In this document: positions 1-7,014 of the stretch, piece by piece
How the letters are laid out: every line of letters begins with the position of its first letter
Numbering within the stretch: the first letter of the stretch is position 1
From: JAIFWV01 sp964580495
GTDB lineage: Bacteria; Patescibacteriota; Doudnabacteria; UBA920; O2-02-FULL-48-8
Length of the DNA: 24,908 nt
Assembly (NCBI GenBank): GCA_964580495.1
Contig: CAZOKE010000017.1
Coordinates: 1-24,908 of the forward strand
Reading direction: 5' to 3'
Position numbers and translations under genes: made by a program
The notes under the pieces: generated by a model
Database searches by the model: none
The model's input: the letters and a program-made list of their open reading frames with translations, nothing else
Told to the model about the DNA's origin: nothing

Positions 1-2421
1 TTCCGGGATTTGATGGATGATTGGAAATACGTCCCGGCCGGGCGCATCTTTACCGGTGCCGGTACGGGCCAAAATTTGACTTATTATAACTGCTATGTGA
101 TTCCCTCGCCGAAGGATTCGCGCGGCGGCATTTTTGAAACACTCTCGCAGATGGCGGAAATCATGAGCCGCGGCGGCGGAGTCGGCATAAACGTTTCCAC
201 CCTGCGCCCGCGCTATGCTTATGTCAAAGGAGTAAATGGCCGCTCCTCGGGAGCCGTGTCCTGGGCGTCTTTGTATAGCTTTGTCACAGGCTTGATCGAA
301 CAGGGAGGCTCGCGCCGTGGAGCGCTGATGCTGATTCTAAACGTTTGGCACCCGGATGTGATAGACTTTATCAATTCGAAAAAAGAAGCGGGGCGGATTA
401 CGAATGCCAACATTTCGGTAGGCATTACCGATGATTTCATGCAAGCCGTGAAGGAAGATAAAACTTGGGATTTGGTGTTCCCGGATACCTCTGATCCGCT
501 TTACAAAAACCATTGGGATGGCAACATCACCCGGTGGAAAGAGTTGGGCGGCAAAGTGATCAAGCACAAAACTGTCAAAGCGCAAGATATTTGGACCAAC
601 ATCATTGAGTCCGCACATGCTTCGGCAGAACCGGGGATGTATTTTATCGACCGCGCCAATTATTATTCCAACTCTTGGTATTATGCGGATTTGCCCTGCA
701 CTAATCCTTGCGGCGAACAGCCATTGCCGGCTTGGGGCGTTTGTAACTTAGGGCATGTGAACCTTTCCAAGCATGTGGACTTTGAAAAGCGCGATGTGGA
801 CTGGAACAAACTCAAGCGCACGGTATCCGACGCCGTCCGCTTCCAGGACAATGTTATAGACGCGACACCTTATTTCTTCGATGAGAATTACAAACAGCAA
901 ATGAGCGAGCGCCGAGTCGGCATGGGTACGATTGGCCTGGCAGAAATGCTTATCCATTTAGGATTGCGCTATGGATCCGACCAGGGTGTTAAGTTTATAG
1001 ACAAGCTCTATCAGTTTATTGCTGTCACAGCTTACGAAACATCTGTGGAGCTGGCGCGCGAAAAAGGCGCGTTCGATAAATTCAATGCCGAAAAATTTCT
1101 CGAGTCGGGGTATATGAAAAATATGCCGGATTATATCCGCCACCTCGTGTACACTTACGGCGTGCGCAATGTCACCATCATGACCCAGGCGCCAACCGGC
1201 ACCGTGGGCACTATGGTTGGGACTTCGACAGGCATTGAACCGTTCTTTTCCTGGACATATTTCCGCAAATCACGGCTGGGCGTGCACCAAGAACACATTA
1301 AGCTGGCCAAGGATTGGATGGACAATAATCCCGGCCACGAACTGCCGGATTACTACGTAACGGCCATGGAGCTTAAGCCGGAGGAGCATGTGCGCGTGCA
1401 GGCCGCGGTGCAGCGGTGGACAGACAGCGCGATTTCGAAAACCGTGAATGCTCCGGAAGGTTATACCATCGAACAAACCAAAAAACTCTATGAACTGATG
1501 TATGATTTAGGCTGCAAAGGCGGAACTATCTACCGCGACGGATCCAGAGACGAGCAAATTTTGGCCACTGACCACAAAAAGCTTGGCAAAGATGCGGCGG
1601 AACAGGTAGAGAACGGCAAGCACACTTCCGCAGCACCGCTCAATCAAGAAGAGCCGGCCAAACCGGAGCCAGCTCCCATGCCGGAGCCTCAAACACCACC
1701 TAACCCAAATCCAATGCCAGAAAAACCAACTATCGAGCCACAAATGAACATGCCCGCCATGACCGCCGGTCAGGCGTGGCAGGCGGGCCAGACAAATTCC
1801 AACCTTAATAAAATTTCGCCGCGCAAACGCCCAGACGTGATGCACGGCTCAACATATAAAATTACAACGGCTTACGGCAATCTCTATGTGACCATCAATG
1901 AAGACCAATTCGGCCCGTTTGAAGTCTTCTCACAGCTTGGAAAAGCCGGCGGCTTCTTTGGCGCCCAAACCGAAGCCATTTGCCGCATGATTTCGCTTTC
2001 CCTGCGTTCCGGAATTTCGATTACGGAAATAATAGACCAACTGAAAGGCATCCGCGGCCCGGATCCGGTCTTCCACAACGGCGAACGCATCCTGTCCCTG
2101 CCGGACGCCATAGCCAATGTCTTGGAAAACCATCTCAAGCGCGGCCAGACCGAATTGAAGTTGGAATTCCCCAAAGTTGAAGCGCCAAAAGAAACAAAGC
2201 AAGAGCCGGTGTACCAAACAGTTACTGCCCAGCCCGAAGCTTCTGCCGGATTATTTGTGGAGCAAAAAATCAGCTCAGCTCCTATGAGCTTTAGCGAAAC
2301 CAGGCAGACCTCGATTGCCGATTTGGGGCACGCGCCGGCCTGCCCGGATTGTTCATCCATGCTGGTCATGGCAGAAGGGTGCATGAAATGCGAGGTGTGT
2401 GGGTATAGTAAATGCGGATAG
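1..2421 (+). CDS. nrdJ: Adenosylcobalamin-dependent (class II) ribonucleotide reductase, 3' part
   Basis: The frame is open from the first base, so the N-terminus lies outside the window. The enzyme reduces ribonucleotides to deoxyribonucleotides with a thiyl radical generated from adenosylcobalamin. Visible landmarks (residues counted from base 1): GGGVGIN-type barrel sequence near 60; the NPCGE motif at 703-717, whose Cys (residue 237) is the expected radical cysteine; and a substrate-phosphate loop APTGTVGT near 397. A Pro-rich linker (about 555-595) follows, then a TSCPD-type domain (about 615-715). The C-terminus has six Cys (CPDC, CMKC, CGYSKC), the expected tail that binds zinc and re-reduces the active site. 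The cofactor-activating gene cobO follows 0.5 kb downstream, which fits the B12 dependence. Confidence 0.95.
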   Translation, partial: FRDLMDDWKYVPAGRIFTGAGTGQNLTYYNCYVIPSPKDSRGGIFETLSQMAEIMSRGGGVGINVSTLRPRYAYVKGVNGRSSGAVSWASLYSFVTGLIEQGGSRRGALMLILNVWHPDVIDFINSKKEAGRITNANISVGITDDFMQAVKEDKTWDLVFPDTSDPLYKNHWDGNITRWKELGGKVIKHKTVKAQDIWTNIIESAHASAEPGMYFIDRANYYSNSWYYADLPCTNPCGEQPLPAWGVCNLGHVNLSKHVDFEKRDVDWNKLKRTVSDAVRFQDNVIDATPYFFDENYKQQMSERRVGMGTIGLAEMLIHLGLRYGSDQGVKFIDKLYQFIAVTAYETSVELAREKGAFDKFNAEKFLESGYMKNMPDYIRHLVYTYGVRNVTIMTQAPTGTVGTMVGTSTGIEPFFSWTYFRKSRLGVHQEHIKLAKDWMDNNPGHELPDYYVTAMELKPEEHVRVQAAVQRWTDSAISKTVNAPEGYTIEQTKKLYELMYDLGCKGGTIYRDGSRDEQILATDHKKLGKDAAEQVENGKHTSAAPLNQEEPAKPEPAPMPEPQTPPNPNPMPEKPTIEPQMNMPAMTAGQAWQAGQTNSNLNKISPRKRPDVMHGSTYKITTAYGNLYVTINEDQFGPFEVFSQLGKAGGFFGAQTEAICRMISLSLRSGISITEIIDQLKGIRGPDPVFHNGERILSLPDAIANVLENHLKRGQTELKLEFPKVEAPKETKQEPVYQTVTAQPEASAGLFVEQKISSAPMSFSETRQTSIADLGHAPACPDCSSMLVMAEGCMKCEVCGYSKCG

Positions 2422-2643
2422 GTGCTCGGGCTGCGGGCTTTTCAGACACGTCCCGCCCGTGTGTCGCGGCGGGACTAATGCTCGCCGCCTGAATGCGGCT
2501 CACAATTGTCTTCAAAGCCCACCAGCCCTCGCTTGACCGCATTTAGCTGGTTGTAGGTGAGTGGGGGAAACCGTTAAGCGCCTCCAAATTGTCCTCAAAA
2601 ACCGCAGCCTCGCTCAACACACTTATTTTTTAAAGGAAAAGAT
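2422..2643. other. Intergenic gap with a hairpin and an imperfect direct repeat
   Basis: There is no credible ORF. An 8-bp perfect inverted repeat (2450-2457 with 2468-2475, GTCCCGCC/GGCGGGAC) lies 28 nt after the nrdJ stop but has no T tract. A stretch beginning AATTGTCTTCAAAG near 2503 recurs imperfectly about 80 nt later as AATTGTCCTCAAAA. An A-rich ribosome binding site (AAAGGAAAAG) ends the gap. A role as terminator or mRNA stabiliser is inference. Confidence 0.4.
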
Positions 2644-2874
2644 ATGGACGACAAAGATGATAAAAAAGCAGCCAGAGGTTTCAGGCGGGAAAGTGATGGG
2701 CCGAAAAACGGGCCGGGAGAAGATTTGGCCGCCAGAATCGCGGGACTGGAAAAATCCAAGACTTATCCAGATATGACTCGTCAGGACATAGCCGCGCTGG
2801 ATCGGATGATTGCCAAATTGAAATTTAAGCTCGCGGAAAAAAATCCTCCAAAAACTGAAGAAGAACAAATGTAA
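2644..2874 (+). CDS. Hypothetical small charged protein
   Basis: A 76-aa protein I do not recognise. It is very hydrophilic. The N-terminal third is rich in Lys, Asp, Arg and Gly and probably disordered. Residues about 28-66 (AARIAGLEKSKTY..DIAALDRMIAKLKFKLAEK) look helical with coiled-coil-like spacing, and the tail is Glu-rich. There is no Cys, signal peptide or membrane segment. The start is supported by AAAGGAAAAG just upstream. A hairpin (2882-2910) follows before cobO. A longer frame starting at 2561 overlaps it but lacks a ribosome binding site. Confidence 0.6.
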   Translation: MDDKDDKKAARGFRRESDGPKNGPGEDLAARIAGLEKSKTYPDMTRQDIAALDRMIAKLKFKLAEKNPPKTEEEQM

Positions 2875-2881
2875 ATCATAA

Positions 2882-2910
2882 TAAGGCGGCGGCTTCCAGC
2901 CGCCGCCTTA
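2882..2910. repeat. 12-bp GC-rich hairpin between the small ORF and cobO
   Basis: Perfect inverted repeat TAAGGCGGCGGC / GCCGCCGCCTTA with loop TTCCA. It has the shape of a terminator stem, but AAAATACG follows rather than a T run, so transcription may continue into cobO 10 nt further on. Confidence 0.6.
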
Positions 2911-2919
2911 AAATACGTT

Positions 2920-3453
2920 ATGAGCAACTCAAATAAAGGTCTCACAATTGTCTATATCGGTGATGGCAAGGGGAAGACATCGGCTGCGGCGGGTTTGGCG
3001 TGCCGGGCGGCGGGCACCGGATTCAAAGTTTTGTATTTACAATTTGTGAAAGGCGATTGGCCATCCGGTGAGCGTGAGAGTTTGGCTAAACTCGGAGTTG
3101 AGGTAAAGTTAATGGGGCGGGGATTTGTGGGCATTCTGGGCGACCGCAAGCCTTTGGAGGAGCACATCAAAGCCGCGGAAACTGCCAAAGCCGAAGCCAT
3201 CGAAGATTTGAAATCCCAAAAATATGATTTGGTAGTGTTGGATGAGGCATTATCAGCCGTGGAAGCTAAAGTTTTGAAAGAAGAAGATATTCTGGAAATC
3301 ATAAAAGCCAAACCGGAGTCAGTCCATCTGTGCATGACTGGCCACAAGCGGTTTAAGAAAATTATCGAAGCCGCGGATTTGGTGACGGAAATGAAAATGA
3401 TTAAACACCCTTATTACAAAGGAATACTTGCCCAGCGTGGCATAGATTTCTAA
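2920..3453 (+). CDS. cobO: Corrinoid (cob(I)alamin) adenosyltransferase, CobO/BtuR type
   Basis: The enzyme transfers the 5'-deoxyadenosyl group of ATP to Co(I) corrinoids and so makes adenosylcobalamin in the cytosol. The 177-aa protein is of normal length for the CobA/CobO/BtuR family. The family's P-loop GDGKGKTS is at residues 14-21, Walker B-like VVLDEA is near 105-110, and the typical C-terminal block EAADLVTEMKMIKHPY..GI.AQ.GIDF closes the protein. Its proximity to nrdJ implies it feeds that enzyme. No de novo corrinoid synthesis genes are seen, so a salvage role is inferred. The CYTH gene follows 30 nt downstream in the same direction. Confidence 0.95.
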   Translation: MSNSNKGLTIVYIGDGKGKTSAAAGLACRAAGTGFKVLYLQFVKGDWPSGERESLAKLGVEVKLMGRGFVGILGDRKPLEEHIKAAETAKAEAIEDLKSQKYDLVVLDEALSAVEAKVLKEEDILEIIKAKPESVHLCMTGHKRFKKIIEAADLVTEMKMIKHPYYKGILAQRGIDF

Positions 3454-3483
3454 AAAGTACCGAGCAGGTACCGAGCAAATCAA

Positions 3484-4062
3484 ATGCAAGAATTTGAAGC
3501 CCATTTTTTAAATATCGACCCGGATAAGATTGAAAAAAGACTTTTAGATTTGGGCGCGACATTTGTTGGTGAATTTGATTTGAAGGAAACTATATTCGAC
3601 ACATACGAACGGACTTGGAACAAAAAACAGCAGTTCATACGCATCAGGACAAAAGGCAAAAAATCCGAGATGACGTATAAAGAAGAGATCAAAGCCGACC
3701 ACATGGGGGGACGGCTCGAAATCGAAACGGACATAGAAGATCCGGAAAAGATGAAATTGATTTTGGAAAAATTAGGCGTTAAGCCGGTGCGGATCCAGGA
3801 AAAGAAACGCAAGACTTACAAACGCGACGATGTGATTTATGACATTGACTGGTGGCCGCAAACTCCGCCTTACCTGGAAGTAGAATCAGACAGTGAGGAG
3901 AAAGTCCACAAAGCATCAGAAGAATTGGGCTTGAGTTGGGAAGACGCTTGCATGCTGGATGCAAAAAAGATTTTGCAGGAGATTTACGGGTTTAAGAATT
4001 TCGACCAGATCAAAATTTTCACTTTTGATAAGATTGAATATGATCAGAACCTTAAATTTTAG
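3484..4062 (+). CDS. CYTH-domain protein (CyaB / thiamine-triphosphatase-like)
   Basis: 192 aa. CYTH proteins form an eight-stranded tunnel that binds triphosphates and metal ions. Visible elements: an N-terminal EFEAHF in place of the classic ExExK, paired basic residues FIRIR, TYKEE, the acidic EIETDIED, and YDIDWWPQTPPYLEVES with alternating acids. The third signature residue is His (residue 7) instead of Lys, which may alter phosphate binding. The gene is separated from cobO by 30 nt that contain GTACCGAGCA twice in tandem (3457-3477) and no clear ribosome binding site. It could be a class IV adenylate cyclase, a tripolyphosphatase or a nucleotide-binding protein; sequence alone cannot decide. 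Confidence 0.85.
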   Translation: MQEFEAHFLNIDPDKIEKRLLDLGATFVGEFDLKETIFDTYERTWNKKQQFIRIRTKGKKSEMTYKEEIKADHMGGRLEIETDIEDPEKMKLILEKLGVKPVRIQEKKRKTYKRDDVIYDIDWWPQTPPYLEVESDSEEKVHKASEELGLSWEDACMLDAKKILQEIYGFKNFDQIKIFTFDKIEYDQNLKF

Positions 4063-4095
4063 AAAAAAAAGAAGCCCCCTAAATTGCTAGGAGGC
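4062..4095 (-). terminator. Rho-independent terminator of the minus-strand gene at 4087-4641
   Basis: Read on the minus strand, GCCTCCTA-GCAATT-TAGGGGGC (4095-4074, one U-G pair) is followed by TTCTTTTTTTTC. The stem overlaps the TAG stop codon of the minus-strand gene at 4087-4089. Confidence 0.85.
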
Positions 4096-4641
4096 AGACC
4101 CTTTGGTGAAGGGCAGGACCTTGGAATGTTCCCGAAGAACAGCTTCGTCGGCACGAAAGTCCGAAATCCGCTCTCGCAAGACCTGGCCGTAGAAATCCAT
4201 GGGTTCAGGCCCGTCGTAGACTCTCAGATGTCCCGCACGCCATACTTCTACGTAGGCGTTTGAAGGGTCGATCTCGAGCTTCACGTCCAGTTTCGGTCCC
4301 TCGGCATGGAAAGATAGCTTGTGACCTTCTGGCGCGCCCCATGAGTTCTCGATGTGGCATAGTATCCGCTCTGATCGTGTTCGGAGCTGTGTGACCAGAG
4401 TCGGCCGCCGCGAGTTTTTCACAGCACGGATTTCAGGGCGCCTTTCATCCTCTCGGCGGATATAGGCGAAGCGTCTTGCGCCCCACAGGGTTACTTCGTC
4501 CCAATCTTTTGAGAGCAGGATCGAGAACGACGGATCGACTATTTTTTTTGGATCTTCGGCCTGGGTCAGGAAATCTATGAGTAGGCTGGAGCCCAGCGGA
4601 ATCAGCTCAAACCTCCATTCCTTTCTCGGCGTTGTCGGCAT
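4087..4641 (-). CDS. Hypothetical protein, isolated minus-strand gene
   Basis: 184 aa, not recognised. It starts RKEWRFELIPLGSSLLIDFLTQAED and ends in a charged helix DFRADEAVLREHSKVLPFTKGSAS. The middle is rich in Trp and Arg and looks mainly beta (LLSKDWDEVTLWGARRFAYIRRED; KLDVKLEIDPSNAYVEVWRAGHLRVYDG). There is one Cys, no signal peptide and no membrane segment. The start has a strong AAGGAGG six bases upstream and a promoter at 4663-4691; the stop lies inside its own terminator. The gene is a complete single-gene unit placed against the direction of the flanking CYTH genes. Its codons are GC-richer (CGC, ATC, CTC, GTC) than theirs, which suggests a later insertion. Confidence 0.75.
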   Translation of the reverse strand: MPTTPRKEWRFELIPLGSSLLIDFLTQAEDPKKIVDPSFSILLSKDWDEVTLWGARRFAYIRREDERRPEIRAVKNSRRPTLVTQLRTRSERILCHIENSWGAPEGHKLSFHAEGPKLDVKLEIDPSNAYVEVWRAGHLRVYDGPEPMDFYGQVLRERISDFRADEAVLREHSKVLPFTKGSAS

Positions 4642-4662
4642 ATTTCCCCTCCTTAAGAATTA

Positions 4663-4691
4663 GTCTTAACATTATTTAAACCCGAAGTCAA
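4663..4691 (-). promoter_or_regulatory. Promoter and ribosome binding site of the minus-strand gene
   Basis: On the minus strand TTGACT (4691-4686) and TAAGAC (4668-4663) are 17 nt apart. The -35 is strong, the -10 weak. AAGGAGG follows at 4654-4648, six bases before the ATG at 4641. Confidence 0.5.
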
Positions 4692-4694
4692 TTT

Positions 4695-5312
4695 ATGAAT
4701 GAACATAACCACGAAATCGAGATTAAAATAAAGGTCTCAGGCCCGGAAGGATTGAAGAAAAAAATTTTAGGTTTGGGAGGCATGCCAGGGATCAAAGGCG
4801 AGCAGCACGACACGATGTATGACGACGGCAAAGGTTTTTTTGAAGGCACTTCATCAACCCCACCGCGAGTGCTCAGGCTCCGCAAGAATTTAGGGTTAAA
4901 TAATAAATTGACATACAAAGAACTTCTGCCAGATCTTAAACACGAGTTTATGCTTCAAAGAGTCGAAATAGAAACAATCGTATCAGATTATGACGCGACG
5001 GATGCTATTATAAAAAAACTTGGATTCATACCTTACCGAATTAAAGAAAAAAAATATGAAGATTATGAATTGGATGGATTGAGAGTTGAATTCCACACAT
5101 TGCCATTTCTCGGGGAGTTCATTGAAATAGAAGCTCTTGAAAAAGAATTAGAAAATTTTTTGCCAAAAATAGGTTTTGGCATCAGAGATGGCATAAATGA
5201 GGATTACACCGGTTTGTTTGAGGCGTTTTGCACTGAGCGTGCACTGAGCAAAGCTACCCCACAGACTTTTGAGGAAGAAAAAAAGTTCAATTTATCCAGC
5301 ACCATTAAGTAG
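4695..5312 (+). CDS. Second CYTH-domain protein (CyaB-like)
   Basis: 205 aa. The CYTH signature is complete here: EIEIKIK at residues 7-13. PRVLRLRKN and LTYKE supply basic residues, QRVEIET and LRVEFHTLPFLGEFIEIEA supply the alternating acids, and YRIKEKKYEDYEL lies between them. It probably binds a triphosphate or nucleotide with divalent metal. It is a diverged paralogue of the gene at 3484-4062, from which it is separated by the minus-strand insertion, so the two may once have been adjacent. The ribosome binding site is weak. A 10-bp inverted repeat overlaps the stop region. Confidence 0.85.
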   Translation: MNEHNHEIEIKIKVSGPEGLKKKILGLGGMPGIKGEQHDTMYDDGKGFFEGTSSTPPRVLRLRKNLGLNNKLTYKELLPDLKHEFMLQRVEIETIVSDYDATDAIIKKLGFIPYRIKEKKYEDYELDGLRVEFHTLPFLGEFIEIEALEKELENFLPKIGFGIRDGINEDYTGLFEAFCTERALSKATPQTFEEEKKFNLSSTIK

Positions 5313-5334
5313 TATTCTTTGTTCATGGTGCTGG
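5296..5334. repeat. Inverted repeat across the stop of the second CYTH gene
   Basis: Perfect 10-bp arms CCAGCACCAT (5296-5305) and ATGGTGCTGG (5325-5334) around a 19-nt loop that contains the TAG stop. No T tract follows on the + strand, so it is a weak terminator at best. Confidence 0.55.
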
Positions 5335-5335
5335 A

Positions 5336-5364
5336 TTTACAAAAAAACTAGTTTGATTTAATAT
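5336..5364 (+). promoter_or_regulatory. Sigma70-like promoter for the DUF4430 gene
   Basis: TTTACA (5336-5341) and TAATAT (5359-5364) are separated by exactly 17 nt, with AT-rich flanks. Expected transcription start near 5371, about 25 nt before the ATG. Confidence 0.65.
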
Positions 5365-5396
5365 ATGATGGCGTTAAGTAAAATTATATAGAATTT

Positions 5397-5786
5397 ATGC
5401 CGGAATTATTCAAAGCCAAACGTTTAGAAATATTTATTATCGTTGTAATAATCGCCCTGATCGGGGTCGGCTATGCGTTTACGCGCACGGCCAAAGCGCC
5501 GGTTACCGAAAGCCAGCAGCAAACCAGCCAGCAGACTGCAGCCAATGGAATAAGCTACCATGGGATGGATGGCCGCAACGCCCTGGACCTGCTACGGGTA
5601 TTCCACCAGGTCACAACAAAAGATACTTCTTATGGCCCCATGGTGACCACTATCGACAATGTCACCCCGGATAAAAATCATTATTGGGCTTTTTATGTGA
5701 ACGGCAAATTGGCTGATGTGGGCGCACAGCAGTACATCACCAAAAACAGCGATTTGATAGAATGGAAATTGGATTCAACACAGTAA
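5397..5786 (+). CDS. Membrane-anchored DUF4430 (transcobalamin C-terminal-like) protein
   Basis: 129 aa. Residues about 10-28 (IFIIVVIIALIGVGYAFT) form an N-terminal membrane anchor with no lipobox Cys. A Gln/Ser/Thr-rich linker (38-50) follows, then a small domain with ALDLLRVFHQV..., HYWAFYVNGKLADVGAQQY and SDLIEWKLD. The pattern W-x-F-Y-V-N-G-x-x-A...GA followed by 'D-x-I-E-W' is typical of the DUF4430 family, related to the C-terminal domain of transcobalamin and intrinsic factor. The likely site of action is the outer face of the membrane. With nrdJ and cobO upstream and a putative transporter directly downstream, a role in cobalamin capture is inferred. Other ligands cannot be excluded. 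Confidence 0.8.
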   Translation: MPELFKAKRLEIFIIVVIIALIGVGYAFTRTAKAPVTESQQQTSQQTAANGISYHGMDGRNALDLLRVFHQVTTKDTSYGPMVTTIDNVTPDKNHYWAFYVNGKLADVGAQQYITKNSDLIEWKLDSTQ

Positions 5787-5823
5787 TTCAATATTCAATA
5801 AGCGAAGGTTTTAATATTATGCA

Positions 5824-5876
5824 ATGCTGAACTTGATTCAGCATCTTTGAAAATAGATCCTGACTTCCGTCAGGAT
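5824..5876. repeat. Two adjacent short hairpins between the DUF4430 and DUF6580 genes
   Basis: ATGCTGAA-CTTGA-TTCAGCAT (5824-5844) is followed 12 nt later by ATCCTGAC-TTCC-GTCAGGAT (5857-5876), both perfect 8-bp stems. Neither has a T tract, so the two flanking genes may be co-transcribed with processing or stabilisation at this site. No cobalamin riboswitch box was found. Confidence 0.6.
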
Positions 5877-5910
5877 TGCGACTAAAACTAACTGGGTTAA
5901 ATTTGATTTT

Positions 5911-6417
5911 ATGGCTTACCTAATAATCTTTATCGGAGCATTACTCAGAGTCATTCCTCATGCGCCAAATTTTGCCCCGATTGGCGCGCTGGCTTTGTTT
6001 GGCAGTATTTATTTAAATAAGCGCGTGGCTTTGCTGCTGCCGATTTTAGCCATGGTGGTTTCCGACTTGTTTATCGGCTTTGATTCGCTAGAATCGAGAC
6101 TCATGGTTTATGGGGCATTTTTGCTGATTGGCTTAGTTGGGTTAGCCGTCCGCAAATATAAGAATGTTTACACGGTCATTGGCGGATCATTGTCATCATC
6201 AATAATTTTCTTTTTGGTGACAAATTTCGCGATTTTTTACCCGAGAAACATGTACACCCATGACTGGGCCGGGATAGTCGCGGCTTACACTGCCGGCATT
6301 CCATTCTTCCGAAACACTTTGGCTTCTGACTTGTTTTATACTGCCGTGTTTTTTGGTTCATACGAATTGGTGCACTATTTGGTAACGAAAAAATCGAAAG
6401 TCGAGGTCCAGGCATAA
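5911..6417 (+). CDS. DUF6580-family putative membrane transport protein
   Basis: 168 aa, almost entirely hydrophobic, with about five membrane segments: YLIIFIGALLRVI, IGALALFGSIYL, ALLLPILAMVVSDLFIGF, MVYGAFLLIGLVGLAV, and VIGGSLSSSIIFFLVTNFAIFY plus a last segment FYTAVFFGSYELVHYL. The R-V-I-P-H-x-P-N-F-A-P motif at residues 13-23 and the VSDLFIG motif are typical of DUF6580, described as putative transport proteins resembling the substrate-binding (S) subunits of ECF transporters. Placed right after the DUF4430 gene, it is a candidate permease partner for a cobalamin-capturing surface protein. No ECF ATPase or T subunit is in the window. The stop abuts the ATG of the next gene. Confidence 0.8.
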   Translation: MAYLIIFIGALLRVIPHAPNFAPIGALALFGSIYLNKRVALLLPILAMVVSDLFIGFDSLESRLMVYGAFLLIGLVGLAVRKYKNVYTVIGGSLSSSIIFFLVTNFAIFYPRNMYTHDWAGIVAAYTAGIPFFRNTLASDLFYTAVFFGSYELVHYLVTKKSKVEVQA

Positions 6418-6642
6418 ATGTCGAGGATCATCCGGGTAACTGTCACCACCAGGGCGCATGACGACAAGGTTGAGGAAATAGAACTCGACACTTATCATGT
6501 TTGGGTTACAGCCTCACCGGCCGATAACCAAGCCAACGAAGCTTTGGTCGAATTGCTGGCGGAATATTTTGACGTAGCGCCCAGCAACATCCGGATCAAA
6601 TCCGGCATGCACGGTAAGCATAAATTTATAGAGATTACATAA
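6418..6642 (+). CDS. DUF167 (YggU-family) protein
   Basis: 74 aa. It shows the small DUF167 fold: VTVTTRAHDDKVE, a central strand YHVWVTASPADNQANEALVELLAEYF and the C-terminal SNIRIKSGMHGKHKFIEI. The function of the family is unknown. The ATG directly follows the DUF6580 stop, so the two are probably translationally coupled. A clear terminator follows, ending the DUF4430-DUF6580-DUF167 unit. Confidence 0.85.
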   Translation: MSRIIRVTVTTRAHDDKVEEIELDTYHVWVTASPADNQANEALVELLAEYFDVAPSNIRIKSGMHGKHKFIEIT

Positions 6643-6643
6643 G

Positions 6644-6669
6644 CCCGCCTCATCGGCGGGTTTTGATTT
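6644..6669 (+). terminator. Rho-independent terminator
   Basis: CCCGCC-TCATC-GGCGGG followed by TTTTGATTT, two bases after the DUF167 stop codon. Confidence 0.85.
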
Positions 6670-6711
6670 AAAATATTTTAGGTATACAATTATGAAAATA
6701 CAGGAGGGATT

Positions 6712-6933
6712 ATGGATCCCAGTATGCCCTTTGAGACCAGGATTGCTTCCATGCCCATCAATTCGGCTGTGGTGATCAAGCTGGTCGGGCGCCCGCAGGC
6801 GATACGAGCGACATTGATCGGCAGAGGCGACGACTTTGCCTGTTTCAACACCGGTTTGGGTGTTAGAAGATACAGCTTCGAATACATCGAGGACGTGGTA
6901 TTGGAATCCGAATATGCAGGAACATGCCTGTGA
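6712..6933 (+). CDS. Hypothetical small protein, single-gene unit
   Basis: 73 aa, not recognised. It appears beta-rich: TRIASMPINSAVVIKLVGRP, AIRATLIGRGDDFACFNTG, RRYSFEYIEDVVLESEY. The spacing suggests a small barrel of the Sm or SH3 kind, but this is only an impression. The start is fixed by AGGAGGG upstream. A possible -10 TATACA lies at 6683-6688 with no good -35. The gene stands between two terminators and uses GC-rich codons, like the other isolated single genes in this window. Confidence 0.65.
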   Translation: MDPSMPFETRIASMPINSAVVIKLVGRPQAIRATLIGRGDDFACFNTGLGVRRYSFEYIEDVVLESEYAGTCL

Positions 6934-6947
6934 GTTGCTGCAAAAAT

Positions 6948-6987
6948 AAAGCCGCATTGCTGATTGCAAAAAGCGGCTTTTTTGTTT
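6948..6987 (+). terminator. Rho-independent terminator after the small gene
   Basis: AAAGCCGC (6948-6955) pairs with GCGGCTTT (6973-6980), followed by TTTGTTTG. Confidence 0.85.
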
Positions 6988-6998
6988 GCTTGGCTTTA

Positions 6999-7014
6999 TG
7001 GTAGAATTACTTTA
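6999..7014 (+). promoter_or_regulatory. Extended -10 promoter of hisS, possibly leaderless
   Basis: TGG-TAGAAT (TGn at 6999-7001, -10 at 7002-7007) lies six bases before the hisS ATG (7014). The expected transcription start would fall on or next to the A of the ATG, and no ribosome binding site is visible. Confidence 0.5.

Noticed and set aside
5336..5397. Cobalamin riboswitch upstream of the DUF4430 gene
   Set aside because: The gap holds an ordinary promoter and is far too short; no B12 box-like sequence was seen here or before cobO.
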